Positions 33,317 through 46,308 of a stretch of DNA of 64,000 nucleotides are shown here, piece by piece. Source of the DNA: Sesamum alatum. Its lineage: Eukaryota > Streptophyta > Magnoliopsida > Lamiales > Pedaliaceae. The notes under the pieces were generated by a model, which was not told where the DNA came from, did no database searches, and saw only the letters and a list, made by a program, of their open reading frames with translations. Numbering within the stretch: position 1 is the stretch's first letter; the number at the start of each line of letters is the position of its first letter. Location of the stretch: positions 24,847,636-24,911,635 of the forward strand of contig JACGWO010000002.1 of the NCBI GenBank assembly GCA_034509735.1. Reading direction: 5' to 3'. A program made the translations under genes and the position numbers.

Positions 33317-36300
33317 CACAGAAGATGACAACAGGCTCGGCGATGCTAGGCACCACACCCAACTCTTGGATGTAGTTTCTCATCCAAACCGCTTCCTTAG
33401 CAGCTTCTGAAGCTGCTATGTATTCAGCCTCTGTGGTGGAGTCAGCAATGGTTGCTTGCTTGGAACTTTTCGAAGCTACTACTCCTCCATTGAGTTTGAA
33501 TACGTACCCCGATTGAGACTTGGCATCATTGTCATCAGACTGGAAGCTAGCGTCGCTAAAGCCTTCCAGAATTAGTTCTCCATTGCCATAGACTAGGAAC
33601 ATGTCCTTAGTCCTCCTTAGGTACTTAAGGATGCCCTTAACAGCATTCCAATGTGCCTCTCCTGCGCAGGACTGATATCTGCTTGTCACGCTCAAAGCGT
33701 ATGCAATGTCAGGCCTAGTGCAGTGAACCGCATATTGTATGCTACCTATGGCAGAAGCATAGGGGATGATCTTCATCCTTTCAAGTTCCTCATCAGTCTG
33801 TGGGGACTGTTTCTTGGATAACTTGATCCCATGCCTCATTGGAAGGAATCCTCGTTTGGAGTTGTCCATTTGATATCTCTTTAGGACTTTCTCCATATAC
33901 GAGTTTTGGGTGAGTCCTAACATCCTTTTAGATCTGTCCCTGACAATCTGGATGCCTAGGATGTAGGAGGCTTCACCCAAGTCCTTCATGGAAGACTGGG
34001 TTGACAACCATGCTTTTGTGTTTCCTAACATTCTAACGTCATTACCAATGAGTAGAATGTCATCCACATAAAGCACTAGGAACACTATTGAGCTCCCACT
34101 GACCTTCTTATATACACAAGGGTCGGATTCGTTTTTGATGAAGTCATAACCCCGTATTACTCATCAAAGCGAATGTTCCAACTTCGGAGGCTTGTTTGAG
34201 GCCATAGATGGACTTCTGGAGACGACAGACTTTCTGTTCTTCTCCAGTGACCGTGAAACCCTGCGGCTGATCCATATAGATCTCTTCTTCAACGAAACCG
34301 TTGAGGAAGGCCGTTTTCACGTCCATCTGCCATATCTCATAGTCATACCATGCTGCTATGGCTAGCAGAATCCGAATGGACTTAACCATGGCTACTGGCG
34401 AGTAGGTATCCTCAAAATCGACCCCGGGTCGTTGAGTGTATCCCTTAGCTACAAGCCTAGCCTTAAAGGTTGTGACTTCTCCATCAACGACAAGTTTGCG
34501 CTTGTAGACCCACTTACAGCCCACTGGCTTAACACCTTTCGGTGGATCTACAAGACTCCAGACTTGGTTCTCGCTCATGGAGTCCATTTCGGCTTTCATG
34601 GCCTCAAGCCATTTCCCGGAGTCGATGTCAGACATCGCTTCTCCATAAGTCTTAGGATCGTTATCCAAAAGATCGGTCGCACCTAGAAAGCCATATCTCA
34701 CTGGAGGTCTGGACTTTCTAGTGGACCTACGGAGAACGGGAACGTCAGTGGTGACTGTGGGCGCTGACTGTATCGGAGCCGGCGGTTCAGGAACCGGGAC
34801 TGGCTGTTCCTGAGGCTGTCCTTCATGCCTAGCATGTTGGATTTCTCGAGGTTGGTCAGCCCTTCGGCTGTTAATCCTGAATCCTCTAAGTGAGGGTTCC
34901 GCGACCTCCTCTGATGGCTGGATTCCATCACTTCACTCCTCAAGGATCAGCTCATCAGGTTGGATATCCTCCGGGAAGCCTTGTTCCAATAATACTGCAT
35001 TTCTTGAAACAAACACCTTTTGTTCCAAGGGGTCATAAAAGTAATAACCCGCAGTTTCTTTAGGGTATCCAACGAACCTGCATAAGCTAGACCTAGATTC
35101 TAACTTATCTTCCACTAACCTCTTGACGTATGCGGGGATACCCCACACTTTCAAGTAGTTGTAGGATGCAGGCTTACCGTGCCATATCTCATATGGCGTT
35201 TGGGTCAATGTACTAGTAGGCGCTAAATTCAAAAATTTGGCTGCCGTTTCTAGTGCATAGCCCCAAAACGATAAGGGCAATTTGGTAAAACTCATCATGG
35301 ACCGAACCATGTCTAAAAGGGTTCGGTTCCTCCTTTTAGAGACACCATTTAACTGTGGTGTTCCTGGAGGTGTCCATTCTGATATTATACCATGTTCTTT
35401 TAGATAATTTAGGAACTCCGTACTAAGGTATTCACCGCCTCGGTCCGACCGAAGGATTTTAATTTTGCAGTTGGTTTGGTTCTCCACTTCAAGTCTGAAT
35501 TCTTTAAACCTCTCAAGAGCTTCAGACTTGTACCTCATTAGGTAAACATAACCATACCGCGAATGATCATCGGTGAAGGTTATGAAGTAGGAGAACCCAC
35601 CTCGGGCCTGCATCCTTAGTGGTCCACATACGTCTGTATGGACCAAGTCCAACAGACCTGTGGCAAGCCTGCTTTGTCCTACAAAGGGCTTCTTGGTCAT
35701 TTTCCCTCTTAGACAGGACTCACAAGTTGGTAGATCGCTCAAGTCCCCAACCTCTAGGTTCTTTGAGTCTACCAACCTTTTCATCCTATCTTGGGATACG
35801 TGACCTAGCCTAGCGTGCCACAGACGTGCGTTCCCGTTATTATCTAATTTTCGTTTGTGTTGTGCATTGAGGACGAAATTCGTTTGTTGCAAGATATAGA
35901 GTCCGTTATGCAATGTACCAAGTAGATGAGCAATTCCACACCTCATCAAATAAAAGCAATTTTTATTGATTCTAAACTCATAACCACTATTGTCCAACAA
36001 TGGAATGGAAATGATGTTTTTAATCATACTGGGTACAAAATAAACTTGCTCTAAATCTATGTTAATACTATCACTAATCACTAGAGTGGCGGATCCTACT
36101 GCTTCTGCCGAGATGGCCTTGCCATTCCCAAGCTTCAGGATCATGTCCCCGCTACCCAGTTTTCTGCTTCTTTTCAACACCTGCAAATCATTGCAAATGT
36201 GAGCTCCACAGCTGGTATCTAATACCCAAGAGGCAGAACTAGTGACCATATTAACCTCAATCACATATATACCTTGGTTCGAGAAGAGTTTGGGGCACTC

Positions 36301-37134
36301 TCTCTTCCAATGCCCTTTCTCACGGCAGTTGATACATAGGTCATATGCCTTCGACTGTTGCTTGGAGACAACCTTTCGCTTTCCTTTGCCTTTTCCCTCT
36401 TTGGCAATGGGAACACTCTTAGTGTTCGTAGCTACTTTGACGGCCTTTCCCTTCCCTTTCTTCTTCTTCCAACGTCCGGCACCCTTGCCTTTCGTATTAG
36501 AAGTCGAAACACCTCCAAACAATACCGAAGGCGTGGACTTCTTAGTCGTTGCCTCGTATTGCACCAACATATTGATCAACTCATGAATGCCCTTCTCAAG
36601 TGCGTTCATGTTGTAGTTGACGATAAATTGGTCAAAGGAGGGTGGGAGTGACTGAAGGATCACATCTATGTACGTTTCATTATCGAGACCTGCCTTTAGG
36701 TCCTCGAGCTTTTCCACCTGGGTAAGCATTTTAACCCCGTGCTCTTGTACAGAGGATCCTTCTGTCATTTTCGTTCCAAAGAACGCCTTGGTCGCGACAT
36801 ACCTAGTATGCCGGTCCGGGACTGCATAGCAATCCTTAAGGCGAGCCATAATGGAAGGGACATCGTCTAGCCTTTCATATTGCTTCTGAATCTCATTGGT
36901 CATCGAAGCAAGTATGATGCTACAGACCTTCCGATTATCCTTATGCCAAGTCTCGAACGTCTCACATTCTTCTGGCGTGGATCCTTCCGGTAAGGTCCTA
37001 GGGAGAGGCTCGTCCATGACGTAGCCTTGGTTCTCGTAATCTAGGACTATTCTGAGATTGCGCAACCAGTCGTTGTAGTTTGTTCCATTGAATTTGTTTG
37101 TCTCAAGAATGGTGGAAAGTGGGTTCTTAGACAT
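33317..37134 (-). pseudogene. A1 copia polyprotein Gag-PR-IN-RT-RNaseH (broken)
   Basis: Read from ATG 37134 downwards. Gag (UBN2-type) is followed by the CCHC knuckle CINCREKGHWKREC, a protease with DTSC where copia elements have DTG or DSG, and the integrase zinc finger (HARLGH, CESCLRGKM). The integrase core has DVCGPL and LRSDRGGEY, but the catalytic Glu of the NGVSERRN motif is Lys (codon 35335-35337). RT has QMDVKTAFLNG and YVDDILL, and RNase H is cut short at 33317. A 733-codon frame ends in TGA at 34933-34935. Two one-base deletions near 34160-34185 shift the frame before YVDD. It is the longest coding stretch in the window together with A3. Confidence 0.95.
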
Positions 37135-39118
37135 TTTAAAATCTAAATTTTAGAAAAACAGCGCGCGATCAGCAGAAAATAAAAGACGGTGGTTTGATAA
37201 AATAATTAAATGCATGGACTTTAGTCATTTAATCCTCCCACTATTTATACGAAAACACGGTACTCTCAAACGTGATTTTCGAAAAATCCTTTCCAAGTGG
37301 GCTTCGGATCCACAGCGATTTTTCCCATACCCCGCTTTTACGATTCGCATGGAAAAGATCCTGTGGGAGGTATTCCATACCATTCTCGTTCCACGAGATT
37401 CCCAAGATTATTGCCTCACCCTTTCACATGATCTCGAGGACTCCAAGCGAATCATGTTAATTGGGCGTTAGACCCAACCCAATCGACCGAGCCACGGACC
37501 CACTCGTACCCCACGACTCGTGAGACAGGTAGCAGCAGCCCGTTTTTCGTTCATGACATAGTGCAGCTTCCTTTTAAGTACAATAACGTGCCACGAATCG
37601 TGAGACCACGTTATTGACCCAAAGCAGCTTCCTCACTATGCCATGCATTGGAAGGCATGGACAAACTCCTAGAGTTTATGTCCACTTTTGTCTAGGGTCT
37701 AATATTTTGACATTGGTCCAACCAATGTGAGAGTAGGAAATGACCGAGATCTCAAATAAATAAATATCTACACATACATCCATAATGCGTAAATAAACCA
37801 TCCATAGCAGTTATATGATAAATAAACAACCCATTCATCCATCATCATAACCACATGAAAAATTAAAGCCTAGCACGCCCCTGTTGGATGATCACGAGCC
37901 CGAATCCTATGCGACCCACTGAGCCCGCAGTGGATCTGTGGTCAATCTAGGGTTGGTCCTATACTATTACATTAATAGTAACCCAATCATCATGCTGATG
38001 GGCCTTGGTCTCTTTTTCTCTTTCTTCACTTCATGGAAAACTCCAAGGGGCCTCCCGTCTGGGCTCTCCATGTGGTCCTTCCTTCTTCTCCACCAATTAC
38101 AAAAAATAGAAACCTCACTCCTAGTCTACTCTCATTACATATTAAAAATTAGAAACCCCAGCGAAAACCCGGGGGGAGTACATAAGGAGGGAGGTAGAAT
38201 GCCTTATTATTCCAAGGCAACTAGAAAGAGAGAAGGAGAAAGCAGTAAAAGAGGCACACAGGCCCAACAGAAAAATAAACCATACATCCGGTCTAAGGCT
38301 CGTGATCATCCATTTCCATCCAACACACATAATCACATGATCCAATCATATAATTACTATATACCAACAATACATGATTACCAATCATAAACATCCAAAA
38401 TAATAAATGAATATATGCATAACGTGTGAAAAAATAAAACACAAATATTGGTAATATTATTTTCTCGTTTTAGGGAAACCTTTCCTCATTATTTTAAGTA
38501 AAATAACCCCGGGATTCCAAATCCAATTTATTTTACTCCTAAAATAATGTCTTTAAAAAAATAGGCATAATTGAACCAAAAACGATTTTTCAGAATTAAT
38601 TCAAAATTAAAACTGAAAATAATTAAAAAAAAAAGAAAAAACACTGCTAGGGTTTTGAAACCCTAGCAACAGCAGCCGCAGCCGCCGCCGCCGGCAGCGG
38701 CCCGCCGACACGCGCACAGGGCAGCAGGTTCAGCCTGCCGCCCCTGCGTGCGCGCAGGCCCCTTGCTTGCGTGCACGCGCGCCTGGCCGGCAGCGCGCTG
38801 CGCGGCCTGGCACTCTGGCAGGCCGTCGCGCGCGCAGGCTCCCTTGCTTTGCGCGCGCGCTGGCCTGCTGGCTGTCGGCCGTGCCGTGCGCAGTGCGCGC
38901 GCAGACGTGCACTGGGCACGCCTGCCGGGCGCGCGCGCCTGGCGGCGCTGCCCAGAGCCCGTCCGCGCGCGGACTCGCTGGCGCGCAGCCTTGCGCGCGC
39001 GCGCGCGCAGACACCCTTGTCTGCGTGCGCGCGCGCCTGCGCGCTGCCCCTGCCCGACCGGCTGGGCGGGCGCGCGCAGGCCTTCCTTGCCTGCGCGCGT
39101 CTACCCTGCCGGCAGCGT
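37135..39118 (-). other. A1 5' leader, primer-proximal end deleted
   Basis: Same layout as the A2 leader in reverse: triloop hairpins (37369-37381, 37384-37398), paired palindrome cores at 37511-37526 and 37591-37606 (the second with one mismatch), the CCACTG hairpin near 37917, a telo-box palindrome at 38645-38667 and a GC-rich block at 38677-39118. It stops inside the GC block, where B4 leader sequence begins. No gene is supported here. Confidence 0.85.
38677..39118 (-). repeat. A1 leader GC-rich hairpin block
   Basis: CpG-dense block equivalent to A2 26765-27280, truncated at the B4 junction. Reading frames on both strands within it are Arg/Ala-rich artefacts of base composition. Confidence 0.78.
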
Positions 39119-41385
39119 AGATCTATGCCCCTTACATCGAATCGGGCTCTGATACCATTTGAAGGACAAGCGGATCCGCCCGGGAGCGCGAGCGGAAGCG
39201 AGAAAAGCGAGAAATAGCGTAAATTTAATCAAATTCAAAATACGCGAATCCCAAGGGGTGTACCCTTGGGTGCTCAACCGGGCGTTCGATGTAGGATGTG
39301 TAAATATTAAAACATATATTTAAACACATAGGGCATAGATGTATAAATAAAATCAATCAAAGCGTAATAAACCGTTACCTTTGATTGTTTAGCGTATGCT
39401 CCCGGCTACTAGCGTTGTTCCTTCTCCGGAATGCTCACGAAATCCAAACGTATGGATTCTCCAAAGGTGATCCACACCACACCGGAAGAAACACACGTTC
39501 TTCTTGCCAGAAAAGAACGGGTTTAGGAAGGAATCGGTTTAAGAGAAGAACACTATGAATTAGTGTTCTCTTAAACTTACTTTGTTCTTCTTCTTGATTC
39601 AAAATCAAGTGAAGAACACAAGTGTAAGAGAGGGAGGGAGCACGAAATTTTGAGAGAGAGGAGAGGATTTTTGTCTTCTCTTTTTCCTAGAAAAATATGA
39701 ATAATGAATCACTTATGCTTGGTGTTGTATATTCTAATATATATACATAATTAATGTGATTATTGGATTGTGTCTAGGTTCATCCAATGATGTCTAGATT
39801 CATTCCAATCAATCACCATCAATTCTTCAATCAAGCCTACCAAAATTTATGGTATGATCAAATCATACCAAAAAGGAAGAGCTTGATTGGAGTTGATTTG
39901 TCTCTTTCCAAAAGAGATAAGTCAACATACCACCTAGCATGAAACATGGCTGATTTTGCTTCCTCCAAGGGAGCATGTCGGCCATGTTTGATTAAGGAAA
40001 GAAGTCCAACTTCTTCCCATTCCAAATTAGGAATTATTTCTCCTCTCGGGTATAATTTAACGGACCGGGTTTTATCGTAATCCAATTGCGACGAACCCAA
40101 TATTAAATCAAATTTAATGTCCACTTAAATAATTCCCGTTGATCTTTTAATCCAATTAAAAGATCCAACGTCTCAACATCTCAACTTTCCATATTTACTC
40201 GAAAATCCAATTTACCGATTAAATGAAAGCCCGATACAATATCGGCCCGTCCATCCAATGGACTTTCCCTTAAGTAATCCAATTACTTATTTTATCCTTC
40301 GAGATTGGCTCCAAGTCGATCTCTCAACCTCCTCAGTGATTTGTGTGTGACCCTTTAGGTTCACCCTCAACTAGACTTGGGCCCGTGTCCCATAAGGGCC
40401 CGTTACCATGGGTGGCCGTCTAGCAACGGTCCATGGCACTAGAGACTAGGTGAATTGGCGTGAAGATTTAGGCGCCGATTCCGTACGGGTACGATCCTTC
40501 CATCTACCGTCTCCCGGCCTTAGTCTAGGGTATGGAATTGGGCGTCGGTTCCCATCCTTGACTAGGCATCTATGCTTAATACTCGAGACCACGTATGCTT
40601 CATTGCGTCGACACAGGAAACCATTCCCTGTTCGACCAACCACTATGGCCACAGCTTCAAACAGCATGAACGTGTCTCCGAGTGCATAGGAGATACCTCT
40701 GTCACATACTGATAGGGGACGGATCCTCTTCTTGGAATCCACCGTCCTCGCTACACATTCTGACTGCACTGGACAAGGCTTATGATAATCATCTTACAGA
40801 ATGATTACCTCTCGCCAGATCCAAGATACAGCCGTCCTGTGCACGCGACTGCCATGATCCCTCAAGTCTGAGGATTACTCCCGTACTATCGGAACCGGGG
40901 AAATCCAATCATACCGACCAAGCCTCCAAGGCTTCCATATGATGATCCCCGCGAGTCAGTTCAGTCGGCTCGACCCAGTCGACCAACCCATCAAGATCGT
41001 GTAGGCGTCCCACGCCTGTCGCCAATGAAACACGACACTCATCCAATGAACACGACTCTTGATGCAAGTCTCAATAGGACTCTCGATGCCCTGTCTCGAG
41101 GTCCTCGACTTGGAATGTTTCAGACCCAACTCTCAATCAGTTGGTTTCATGACCACCATCCAATGCGTGGCCCAACTGCACGAGTTGTTATCCATGGTCT
41201 GTGGGCTTTGTTGCGATATAAGTTAAACACCGTTTTAACAAATGTAAGATGAGCGCAACAAAGAAGGTACCATTGGTGACGAACACTCATCTTATTCATC
41301 ACATAATAATATTACATTCACATCAAGTTGTCGGATAGGTTACAAATTGCCAAACCTATTGGCTTTCTGGTCACCTATTCCAACA
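39119..41385 (-). mobile_element. B-family fragment B4 in the A1 5' LTR
   Basis: A complete minus-strand B LTR (39160-41385, 2226 bp), the primer site (39146-39157, minus) and only ~27 more bases of B leader. It abuts A1 LTR sequence at 41386 and A1 leader at 39118. The simplest history is insertion of a B element into the A1 5' LTR, followed by a deletion that removed the B internal region and 3' LTR together with the adjoining A1 LTR end and primer site. Confidence 0.85.
39160..41385 (-). repeat. B4 LTR (family B)
   Basis: Intact-looking LTR from TGTTGGAATAGG (41374-41385, minus) to CTTGTCCTTCA (39160-39170, minus). It closely resembles the solo LTR B5, suggesting both are recent copies. 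Confidence 0.94.
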
Positions 41386-42181
41386 TAAATCCCATTAAAT
41401 ATTCCAAAAGGCTAAAAGAATAAATATAATATAATAAATAAATATTAATATTTATTCTAAGCCCATTAAATCAACCCTTTAATAAATCCTATTTATTAAT
41501 TTAATTCCCTTTATCAAATAGAAGGAATTAATTTCTCCAAGAAAATATAGGACCCGATTAAATCTAATTTAATCATTCCTTTACTCCAATATTTAATCCC
41601 AAATTAAATACTAAGTGTGTGACTCTTTAGGTTCACCATTCAGCTAAACTTGGTCGGATTCCTAGAATCCGCCCGTTACCATGGGTGGCCATCTAGCAAC
41701 GGTCCATGGCACTAGAGACTAGGTGAAATAATTGGGGATGAACATTTAGGTTCTAACAGTACAGTTGTCCTTCTGTCTTCGGTCTCATCATTTAGAGTCT
41801 AGGGCACGGAAAAAACAGGTACCCATTTTGGACCTAAGTGTCGGTCTGTCCTTACTAAACGCCGCAAGGGAAACCTTTCCCTTCTGTTCAGTTACTGTGG
41901 CCACAGATTTCAGGGACAAGACACAGAGCATACATGAGACCCAACTGTCAATACCTTTTGACAGGAGACAGATCCTTTCTTGGAAACTACTGTCACTTTG
42001 TACACCCGAGCTGCACTAGACATGGCTTATGACTACTCAAGAGTATTTTGGCAATCTCTCACCATATCTAAGATACAGACCTGATGCACAGGTAAACTCA
42101 GCAGTTCCTCAAGTCAAAGGACTTGGCCTGTACCGTTGGAACCGGGAATACACGTCATACCTTGCTGACCATACTCAAGGT
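41386..42181 (-). repeat. A1 5' LTR, inner piece
   Basis: Middle part of a minus-strand A LTR, from TAAATCCCATTAAATATTCC to ATACTCAAGGT. The part toward the primer site (about 0.75 kb) was lost with the B4 deletion. It is cut at 42181 by A3 and continues at 52084. Confidence 0.9.
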
Positions 42182-44147
42182 TGTTAGAATAGGTGACCAT
42201 ATAAGCCAATTTTGGCAGGAATATGTAACCTATGTCTAGACAATTCTTTGGTATTTGATAAAAACATTTATGAATAAAGAAGTGAAAATTCATATGGCAA
42301 TACTTTGTTTACGTTCACTTATCTGCATTTACATTTCTGTTCTCTACGCAAACAAAGCCCACGGACTGAGAAACGATTTCGGGGACTGGGATTACGCTTG
42401 GAGGTAGGTCCATGAAATCAGTCTTACCGAATCAGTCCGGAAATCTCCAAGTCAAGGAATCCCGAAAATGGGTACCGGGATTCCCTTTGAGACTTGCACT
42501 AAGCATCTGCTGTCGTATTTCATCGACGGGTGACGAAGGTCGTCTAAGCAGTGTTAGTGGGTCAGCGTGCTAGGAAGCAACTGACTGAGGTGACTCGCGG
42601 GAACCGTCTTACGGACGACCTTGAGTATGGTCAGCAAGGTATGACGTGTATTCCCGGTTCCAACGGTACAGGCCAAGTCCTTTGACTTGAGGAACTGCTG
42701 AGTTTACCTGTGCATCAGGTCTGTATCTTAGATATGGTGAGAGATTGCCAAAATACTCTTGAGTAGTCATAAGCATGTCTAGTGCAGCTCGGGTGTACAA
42801 AGTGATAGTAGTTTCCAAGAAAGGATCTGTCTCCTGTCAAAAAGGTGTTGACAGTTGAGTCTCATGTATGCTCTGTGTCTTGTCCCTGAAATCTGTGGCC
42901 ACAGTAACTGAACAGAAGGGAAGGGTTTCCCTTGCGGTGTTTAGTAAGGACAGATCGACACTTAGGTCCAAAATGGGTACCTGCTTTTTCCGTGCCCTAG
43001 ACTCTAAGTGATGAGACCGAAGACAGAAGGACAAGTGTACTGTTAGAGCCTAAATGTTCATCCCCGAATATTTCACCTAGTCTCTAGTGCCATGGACCGT
43101 TGCTAGATGGCCACCCACGGTAACGGACGGATTCTAGGAATCCGACCAAGTCTAGCTGAATGGTGAACCTAAAGAGTCACACACTATCCACACACACTTA
43201 CTATTTAATTTGGAATTAAATATTGGAGTAAAGGAATGATTAAATTAGATTTAATCGGGTCCTATATTTTCTTGGAGAAATTAATTCCTTCTATTTGATA
43301 AAGGGAATTAAAATTAATAAATAGGATTTATTAAAAGGGTTGATTTAATGGGCTTAGAATAAATTATAATATTTATTTATTATATTATATTTACTCTTTT
43401 AGCCTTTTGGACTATTTAATAGGATTTAAATATTCCATTAAATTAAAATCAACGGTTGAGATGGAAAGGGGAGATAGAAGGCTAGGATACGTTTGACTAG
43501 GTCAAAATCCTAGTCAAATTAGGTTACGTAGAATTTGAGTTTAAAGAGGATTAAACTCTTCCTCTATATAAACCTCTAGCTTCCAACATTTGTTAAATGA
43601 TGATTCTTGAAAAACACACACAACACACACTCTCCCCTTCCCCTATCTCTCGTCCGCCCCCTCTCTCTCCTCCAAGAAAATATTTCTTAGTTCTTTTTTG
43701 TTCTTGGAACATTAAGAACTTAGACGAACCAATACCGTTAATTGATAACGTGTTATTGATTCGTCCACTCCAAAATTTATACACTTGTTCGTTGCTAGCA
43801 CGACCTGCAAGATACGTGGGTGGATCGTGTGTCAGGATTTGGAGGATCTCAAGAACGGGGTCTTGGTGCAAAACGGGGAACAACGCGAGTAGCAGTTGAA
43901 GACGAAAACGACAACGGGTAGGTCTCGTTTAAGATTTTCGTCCCACTTTAATTTTCAACTCTATGGCCTCCATGATCTCTTTATTAGTTTTATACTTATG
44001 AGATACACCGAACACCCGGGAACCTCAAGGGTACACCCCTTGAGCGTGTTCTTTTAAATTAAAAGCATGCCTTTTATTTTTGTATGTTTTTTTTTACCGC
44101 GCTTCCGCATTCGCGCAATTCCCGGGACGATCCACCGATTCCTTTCA
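42182..44147 (+). repeat. A3 5' LTR (1966 bp)
   Basis: From TGTTAGAATAGGTGACCATA to GATTCCTTTCA. TATA box TATATAAA at 43565-43572; the W-box cluster upstream is shortened. It differs from the 3' LTR by a modest number of substitutions and small indels. Confidence 0.95.
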
Positions 44148-44148
44148 G

Positions 44149-44160
44149 TGGTATCAGATC
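44149..44160 (+). other. A3 primer binding site, one mismatch
   Basis: TGGTATCAGATC, one base different from the initiator tRNA-Met complement TGGTATCAGAGC. Confidence 0.9.
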
Positions 44161-46308
44161 CCGGTTCGGTGTATAGGCCTAGGGTTTATGTACGTTATAA
44201 GCATGAAACGTGATATTGGCATGTTTTATATTAAATCTTGATTGTTCTTGATTTTAAGCATGTCAATTTTATTGCTTCTGATTCGTGTGAATTTATGAAT
44301 GTTGGTAATTTTCTATTTTTCTTGGGAAACGGGGTCGAAAATTGAACGGAAAACCGAAACGACGCAGCCGGCCAGCCGGGAGGGCTGGCCGCGCGCAGCC
44401 GCACGCTGCCGGCAGGGCAGACGCGTGCAGGCAAGGTAGGCCTGCGCGTGCCCGCCCAGCCGGTCGCGCAGGGCAGCGCGCAGCCAGGAAGGCTACGCGC
44501 AGGCGCGCTCATGCGCGCGCGCGCGCAAGGCCGCGCGCGGACGGGCTCTAGGCAGCGCCGCCAGGCGCGCGCGCACGCAGACGGAGGAGTCTGTGCGCAG
44601 GCCAGCACGCGCGCAAGGCAGGGGAGCCTGCGCGCGCGGCGGCCTGCCAGGCGCGCGCGCACGCAGGCAAGGGGCCTGCGCGCGCGCGCCCGGCCAGGCA
44701 CCGCCTGCGCGCGCACAAGGGCGGCAGGCTGAGCCTGCTGCCCTGTGCGCGTGCCGGCGGGCCGCTGCCGGCGGCGGCGGCGGCGGCTGCTGCCGCTATG
44801 GTTTCAAAACCCTAGCAGTGTTTTTCTTTTATTTTTTTAATGATTTTCAGTTTTAATTTTGAATTAATTCTGAAAAATCATTTTTTTGTTCAATTATGCT
44901 TATTTTTTCTAAAGACATTATTTTAGGAGTAAAATAAATTGGATTTGGAATCCCGGGGTTATTTTACTTAAAATAATGAGGAAAGGTTTTCCTAAAACGA
45001 GAAAATAATATTACCAATATTTGTGTTTTATTTTTCACACGTTGTGCACATATTCATTTATTATTTTGGATATTTATGATTGGAAATCATATGTTGGTAT
45101 TTTGTAATTATATGATTGGATCATGTGATTATGTGTGTTGGATGGAAATGGATGATCGTGAGCCCTAGACCGGATGTATAATTTATTTTCTGTTGGGCCT
45201 GTGTGCCTCTTTTACTGCTTTCTCCTTCTCTCTTTCTAGTTGCCTTCGAATAATAAGGCATTCTACCTCCCTCCTTATGTACTCCCCCCGAGTTTTCGCT
45301 GGAGTTTCTATTTTTAATATGTAATGAGAGTAGACTAGGAGTGAGGTTTCTATTTTTATAATTGGTGGAGAAGAAGGAAGGACCACATGGAGAGCCCAGA
45401 CGGGAGGCCCCCTTGGAGTTTTCCATGAAGTGAAGAAAGAGAAAAAGAGACCAAGGCCCATCAGCATGATGATTGGGTTACTATTAATGTAATAGTATAG
45501 GACCAACCCTAGATTGACCATAGATCCACTGCGGGCTCAGTGGGTCGCATAGGATTCGAGCTCGTGATCATCCAACAGGGGCGTGCTAGGCTTTAATTTT
45601 GCATGTGGTTATGATGATGAATGAATGGGTTGTTTATTTATCGTATAACTGCTGTGGATGGTTTATTTACGCATTATGGATGTATGTGTAGATATTTATT
45701 TATTTGAGATCTCGGTCCTTACTTACTCTCACATTGGTTGGACCAATGTCAAAATATTAGACCCTAGACAAAGTGGACATAAACTCTAGGAGTTTGTCCA
45801 TGCCTTCCAATCCATGGCATAGTGAGGAAGCTGCTTTAGGTCAATAGCGTGGTCTCACGAGTCGTGGCACGTTATTGTACTTAAAGGAAGCTGCATTATG
45901 TCATGAACGAAAAGCGGGCTGCTGCTACCTGTCTCACGAGTTGTGGGGGTACCAGTGGGTCCGTGGCTCGGTCGATTGGGTTGGGTCTAACGCCCAATTA
46001 ACATGATTCGCTTGGAGTCCTCGGGATCATGTGAAAGGGTGAGGCAATAATGTTGGGAATCTCGTGGAACGAGAATGGTATGGAATACCTCCCACAGGAT
46101 CTTTTCCATGCGAATCGTAAAAGCGGGGTATGGGAAAAATCGCTGTGGATCCCAAGCCCGCTTGGAAAGGATTTTCCGAAAACCACGTTTGAGAGTACCG
46201 TGTTTTCGTATAAATAGTGGGAGGATTAAATGACTAAAGTCCATGCATTTAATTATTTTATCAAACCACCGTCTTTATTTTCTGCTGATCGCGCGTTCTG
46301 TTTATAAA
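44161..46308 (+). other. A3 5' leader
   Basis: Leader with the GC-rich block (44358-44796), CCACTG/CAGTGG hairpin (45526-45543) and paired palindrome cores at 45852-45867 and 45931-45946 (second with one C-to-T change). Triloop hairpins lie near 46060-46090, with TATAAATAG near 46210. The core-to-ATG distance is 457 bases. No gene is supported here. Confidence 0.85.
44358..44796 (+). repeat. A3 leader GC-rich hairpin block
   Basis: CpG-dense block with AAGG-loop hairpins, about 80 bases shorter than in A2 because of internal repeat-unit losses. Confidence 0.78.

Noticed and set aside
40446..40769. A ~107-codon frame beginning MQSECVARTVDSKKR in B LTRs
   Set aside because: Same reasoning: it covers the conserved LTR palindromes and core block, its length varies between copies, and no domain is recognisable.
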